Shown here piece after piece: positions 59,894 to 64,000 of a stretch of 64,000 nt of DNA. The DNA comes from Panaeolus papilionaceus (lineage: Eukaryota; Basidiomycota; Agaricomycetes; Agaricales). Numbering within the stretch: the stretch's first letter is position 1; every line of letters starts with the position of its first letter. Both the position numbers and the translations under genes were made by a program. Location: assembly GCA_015501605.1 (NCBI GenBank), contig JADNRZ010000026.1:434001-498000 (forward strand), given 5' to 3'. Below the pieces are notes generated by a model. The model was not told the origin of the DNA. It saw nothing but the letters and a program-made list of their open reading frames with translations, and did no database searches.

Positions 59894-61422
59894 TCAATTC
59901 AGCCTCACTGACCCGAAGGCCTCAAAGACAGATTCTCTAAGCATCCTATGATCCATCCACTCCTCCATCTCCTCCCAGCATCGAACAGCAGGGGGGTCGC
60001 CTGCGTCATTCCGATACATCCTAAAAAGCTCATTGAAAAATTTCTCCGCACCACTTGTGTTCAATACAACGGCCATGGCAGCATGAATCGCTAAATAATG
60101 CGGATTCGGTAGATCCACAGGACGAGTCGTTCCTGTTGAGTCTGAAGCGGTGTTGTCCACGAAAGAAACGAGATTGTTGACATAGTCTCGTGTTGTTATG
60201 TTGTGATGTGTGAAGATTTCAATTCGATATACATTCGGCTGCTAAAAAAAAAATTCACTTTCAGTGTTACGGAGTTGGACAACGAGTGTCCTGGGCCCCA
60301 CCTCGGTTGGCTTCAAACCCCACAAATAGAGCTCAAACGTGTTGTGTCCGTCGGGTGCAAGACTGAAACCATTTGCAGGGCTGTTAAGTCCCACACGCAA
60401 TTCGTCGAGCGTTTTGGCAGACAGCTGGGAAAAGTTGCTCAGAATATCAAAGGTTGTTGCGGCAGACTTGAACTGGAGAGGATAGTGAGACATGGCAGTT
60501 GGAATGATATAAATCAACATCTTCAAGAAAGGGACTTACAGAACTAGAATTAGGATCACTATCGAATTCACCGATCGTGCTGCGAAGGATATGCGCCGTA
60601 CGCAATCCGCTCCTGAGTTTATTTGGGGATGGATTGGGACATGCGTAGTCTTCAAACCCAGTAACAACACAGACATAGCCGTCTCGCTTTATTATCTTGA
60701 GGATATAACATTATCAGTTAGCGAAAACGTTATCCTAAAGTCTCAGAGTTATGTAGAGTACGCACATCTTTAGCCGTTGGGGTAGTAAGTTCAGGGGCAT
60801 ACATAACCGGATGATATGAACGGTCGCCATTCGCTTTGACTATAGAACTAAAGGTGAGACTATGTTCGTTCTGGATGACTATCGGAACTGACATACATCT
60901 GAATAAAAGATGTGTGAGCCAGGTCGTGCCCAGAGCTACAAGAGCCTGAATCGCTTCCGGATCCTCTTCCGCAGAACACGCCACAATCGCAGACGCTACG
61001 TAGCGTTTTCCGTCCTCGCCACCACATTCTTCCACGTACGTGAGCATAGCAATCATGACCTTGTCCAGCTCAACCGATAACTGCGAGTCGCCATTTTTAT
61101 GGGTAAACAGGCGTCGGGGGTCAGGAGTAAACTTTTCGTAGATTAGCGCCTTGGCCATCGCTACCCCCTCTTCAAGGGATATCCCACTGTTGATGACTGC
61201 GTTAATTCGTGGCCTGAGCGTTTCTTCGTAGATTAAGGCTGCATTAAGACAGGAGAACATTGCAGTCGCAGTTGCAGTGGTTGTGGTTGTGGTTGTGGTA
61301 CTTAGGTGAGCTTGGGTGACGGTAGGTCGAGGTTTGACTTGGATGATTTGATATTTGAAACCGCGCCAAACATTGTGAATCATATATCTGAATCGCGCCT
61401 CTAAATGGCCGATTATATGCAT
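59894..61422 (-). CDS. HNH nuclease-domain protein (four exons)
   Basis: Exons 60766-61422, 60540-60695, 60302-60472 and 59894-60241 splice in phase to 443 residues. The N-terminal 215 residues are unassigned. Then KRDGYVCVVTGFEDY, LRTAHILRSTIG and LNSPANGFSLAPDGHNTFELYLWGL form an HNH_2-type domain with its histidines and the asparagine in place. The C-terminal LPNPHYLAIHAAMAVVLNTSGAEKFF segment is typical of the large agaricomycete family of HNH proteins. Such proteins are predicted nucleases; their biological role is unknown. A Thr-rich run (STTTTTTTT) near residue 45 marks a low-complexity linker, and the true start may be the later ATG at about 61260. Confidence 0.8.
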
Positions 61423-61615
61423 AGTCTGCCGATCCCTCCATTGGTGATTAATTTTGTAACGAAGATCATAAGTTCGCGCATAGTCAATAGTGAGGAGAGG
61501 GAAAAGGTAATTTATTTTTATACAAATAAGATATCAAAAGACAAAATTACACGAAGCAAATTCAGATGTGAGTGGCATAATTAATCATACAAGTCCAATT
61601 TTCACTTCCCAAGAC

Positions 61616-64000
61616 CTAAAAATCAAACGCCTTGCTCTCCCACCCGGCACTAGCCTCCTCCCTCTTCCTCTTCCTCTCCACGCTCCCCTTAAACTCACTA
61701 TACCTCTTCTTCCCCTCCCCAACAGCCCCCTCCACCCGCTGCTTCACATCCTGCACAACATCCCTCGCCTCCTTCAACCCACCCTGCGCCCCCTCTCTCG
61801 CCACATCAACATCCATGCCTTGCTCCTCAGCGAGCCTCTCGGCCTTATCTTGCAACGACTCGGACCCAGTACCGATGGGACCGCGTTTCGAGCCTGAAAG
61901 AATCTGCGGCTCGACGCCCATCGCGAACTGGCTCTTCTTCACCTCTTCTTCGCCCCCCTCGACGCCCTCCATCGACATCTGCTCCACCACCACACCCGTT
62001 CCCGTCGCCTTCCACCCGAAAACGCTCTCGCCCTCTCTCAGCTCCTCCATCCCCATTCTCTTCAATCGTCCGAGTTCACTCCACAGAGCGCCCATGAGCG
62101 ACGCACCACCACTCATACCCATATCCTCGAACACCTCTCGGCGCTTAGAGACATCCCACGCCACGCCATCCACCCACTCCACCATCCCCCTCACCTGCTC
62201 GCTCAGCGTCCTCTCCAGGGCCTGCTTCAGCCTCTCCGCCACAAGCGGCTTGAACAGCGTAACGAGCACACTATGATTCGACTCGCGCACATCAATACTG
62301 ACATCATCCGAGATCGACACCGTGCACTTCTCAATCACATTAAAATGCCCCTTTGCCTCCCGCGTCTCTTCCTGGCGCTTACTGCGCCCCGGACCAGAGA
62401 CATGAACCGCCGACTTGGCATGAGCAGGGATCAACCGGACTTTCAAGTCCACATCGACGCCCTTCTCCGGCAAGGTCAGCGACAAGAGGCCCGTGAACTC
62501 GCTGGGGGAGAGCGCCGAGGCTGTTTTGTCTCTGTACCAGAACGAAATGTCTTTGAGGGCGAGCTGCATAGCCTGAATGCGGATGTGGGTGAGGCCGCCG
62601 ACGGCGGTCTTGGTGTGTGCGCCGGATTGGATGTCGATGTCGGTGATGTTGCGGATGAAGACGTGCGAGGGGTTGATGTTGAATGAGGAGATGTCGAGGT
62701 TTTCGAGTACGAATTCGAGTTCGGAGTCTTTGTATTCGGTTCTATGAGTATAAAAGGTGAGTCAAAATATTCAAAAGAACGAAAGAGAGAAAAGCATTAC
62801 CTGGGGATAGGCACATCCTTCAGCTTGTTCATCCACCTAGGAACATAGACCCTGAACAGGTCCCTCCAGAACCACGTAGCCTGCTCAATCGCACTCTGCA
62901 TACCCTCCTCCACGCCCTCCTTCACCTCTGTCAACCCCTTCTCCACATCCTGGCCAAACTTAACATGCGCCTCCTTGACCCTATTCAAATCCTGGTCGTT
63001 CTCCAGCGCCTCCTGGAATTGCGACACCTCGGCCTTGAGGCTCTCAAGGGACGCCCTCCACGGCCCGTTATCCTGCTTCTCAATCATCGCGCTCCACCTT
63101 CCCCTTAGCTCCTTGCTCTTCGCCTGCGCATCGTCACTCCTCGCGTATCCTTGCTCAGACAGGTTCTTCCTAGCGTAGCTGAAGAACTCGTCGAACCACT
63201 TCTTCAGGTCAGGGTCATTCGCGATGCGAGAGGCACAGGCCTTCGCCTGGTTGATGACTGGCTCGATTGACTTGCCACCTGCGAGACGCTCGATGAACTG
63301 ACGCATGAGTTTGATGGACTTCGTGAGGTGCTGCTCGGGGGATTTGTCTTGGATGAAATCGGAGAGGCTGAGGTTGGGGTCTTGAGCTGCGTCGAGGATG
63401 GTGTCGAGCCGCTTTTGAAGGATGGAGAAGATCTGGTCGAGAGCTTGACGATATTGAGGGTCTGACTGGGCGCGGTCGGTGATCTAGAATCAAAACATAG
63501 GTCAGATGCGATATATATTTTAAGAAAAAGAAAATACAAACTTTATTCCAAGCCTCTTGAAACCTCCCAACAACAGCTTCTCCTTGCTGCTCGACTGTCT
63601 GAGCAGCGTCGATAGCGGTGACACCAGCGCCCTTGACGGTATCCATACCTGCCACCCAAGTCTGCTTCGCAGCCTCAGCAGGTTCCTCCTCAAGTAAGCG
63701 CTGCTTCTCCTCCTTTTCCTTCTTATCCAATCCGAGAGTGTCCCTCTCGCCCTTATCCACACCCTCCTGGACATCTCGCAGGGTCGACTTTGTCTTCCCT
63801 GCCTGTTCCTCGATGAGACCTGCGGCATCGGCGAGTCCGAGCCGAACGAGCTTCATGAGGTCGTTGAAGAGGGCGCTGCCTTCGCTGGTAAAGGAAGAGT
63901 AGAGAGCTTGGAGGAGTTGTTGGATGGATTGGCGGATGGTAGAGAGGTCGGACGAGGCTGCGGATTTGGCGTCTTGGACATCGGGGGATGGCTCGATTGA
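61616..64000 (-). CDS. Ham1-like (DUF4449) family protein, 3' part; 5' end off the window
   Basis: Exons 63542-64000 (continuing beyond the window), 62801-63483 and 61616-62742 splice in phase and give over 750 residues of C-terminal sequence. The visible part is rich in charged helices (for example LGLDKKEKEEKQRLLEEEPAEAAKQTW). A WFWRDLFRVYVPRW segment follows, then a beta-rich lipid-binding-like portion (IDIQSGAHTKTAVGGLTHIRIQAMQLALKDISFWYRDKT). A Lys/Glu-rich tail ends SAGWESKAFDF. This matches my memory of the fungal Ham1-like N/C family with a bactericidal-permeability-increasing-like fold. A role in membranes or lipid contact is inference. The family is usually about 900-1,000 residues, so only the N-terminal part is missing here. 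Confidence 0.65.

Overview
This window comes from a filamentous basidiomycete, most likely an agaricomycete mushroom. Genes are split by many short spliceosomal introns (mostly 45-80 bases, GT-AG, with CTAAC/CTGAC-like branch sites). Recognisable families include an aegerolysin pair, a septin, a 20S proteasome subunit, an EthD-like protein, a DUF6533-type membrane protein, a fungal HNH protein and a Ham1-like protein. Gene models were spliced by eye from reading-frame continuity and family resemblance. No database search was possible.

Left part (1-17.5 kb): accessory and duplicated. Two aegerolysin genes stand head to head on an inverted duplication (903-3222). A canonical histone H4 gene (8072-8596) is preceded on the same strand by a full-length, strongly divergent H4-like gene (6202-6658). 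A family of unknown genes has one apparently intact member (13838-14251), a broken copy (9266-10140) and a 5' fragment (1971-2260). Also here are an APH-fold phosphotransferase (11362-12882, minus) with a 409-bp TIR/TA element just upstream, a small secreted-peptide candidate, and a degenerate protein-kinase-like gene.

Middle (18-22 kb): housekeeping, with a Cdc3-type septin and proteasome subunit beta-7 (Pre4/PSMB4), both with exon models that close to whole codons.

Centre (22.5-51 kb): two giant paralogues on the minus strand (22484-31275 and 42218-50964), each roughly 2,700 aa. Each has an N-terminal sacsin/HSP90-type ATPase module, a second internal ATPase-like module, a long unassigned body and a C-terminal BTB domain. 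Between them lie about 11 kb with a truncated sugar transporter, a P450 pseudogene, an rRNA methyltransferase remnant lacking its N-terminal half, a TFIIIC subunit gene, a small unknown gene and an EthD-like gene.

Right part (52-64 kb): a type-5 peroxiredoxin, a GPI- or membrane-anchored protein of unknown function, a DUF6533-type multi-pass membrane protein, an HNH-domain protein, and the 3' part of a Ham1-like gene running off the window edge. About 3 kb (56.8-59.9 kb) shows no convincing gene.

The most unusual items are the divergent H4 with all coding exons open, and the tandem sacsin-like/BTB giants.
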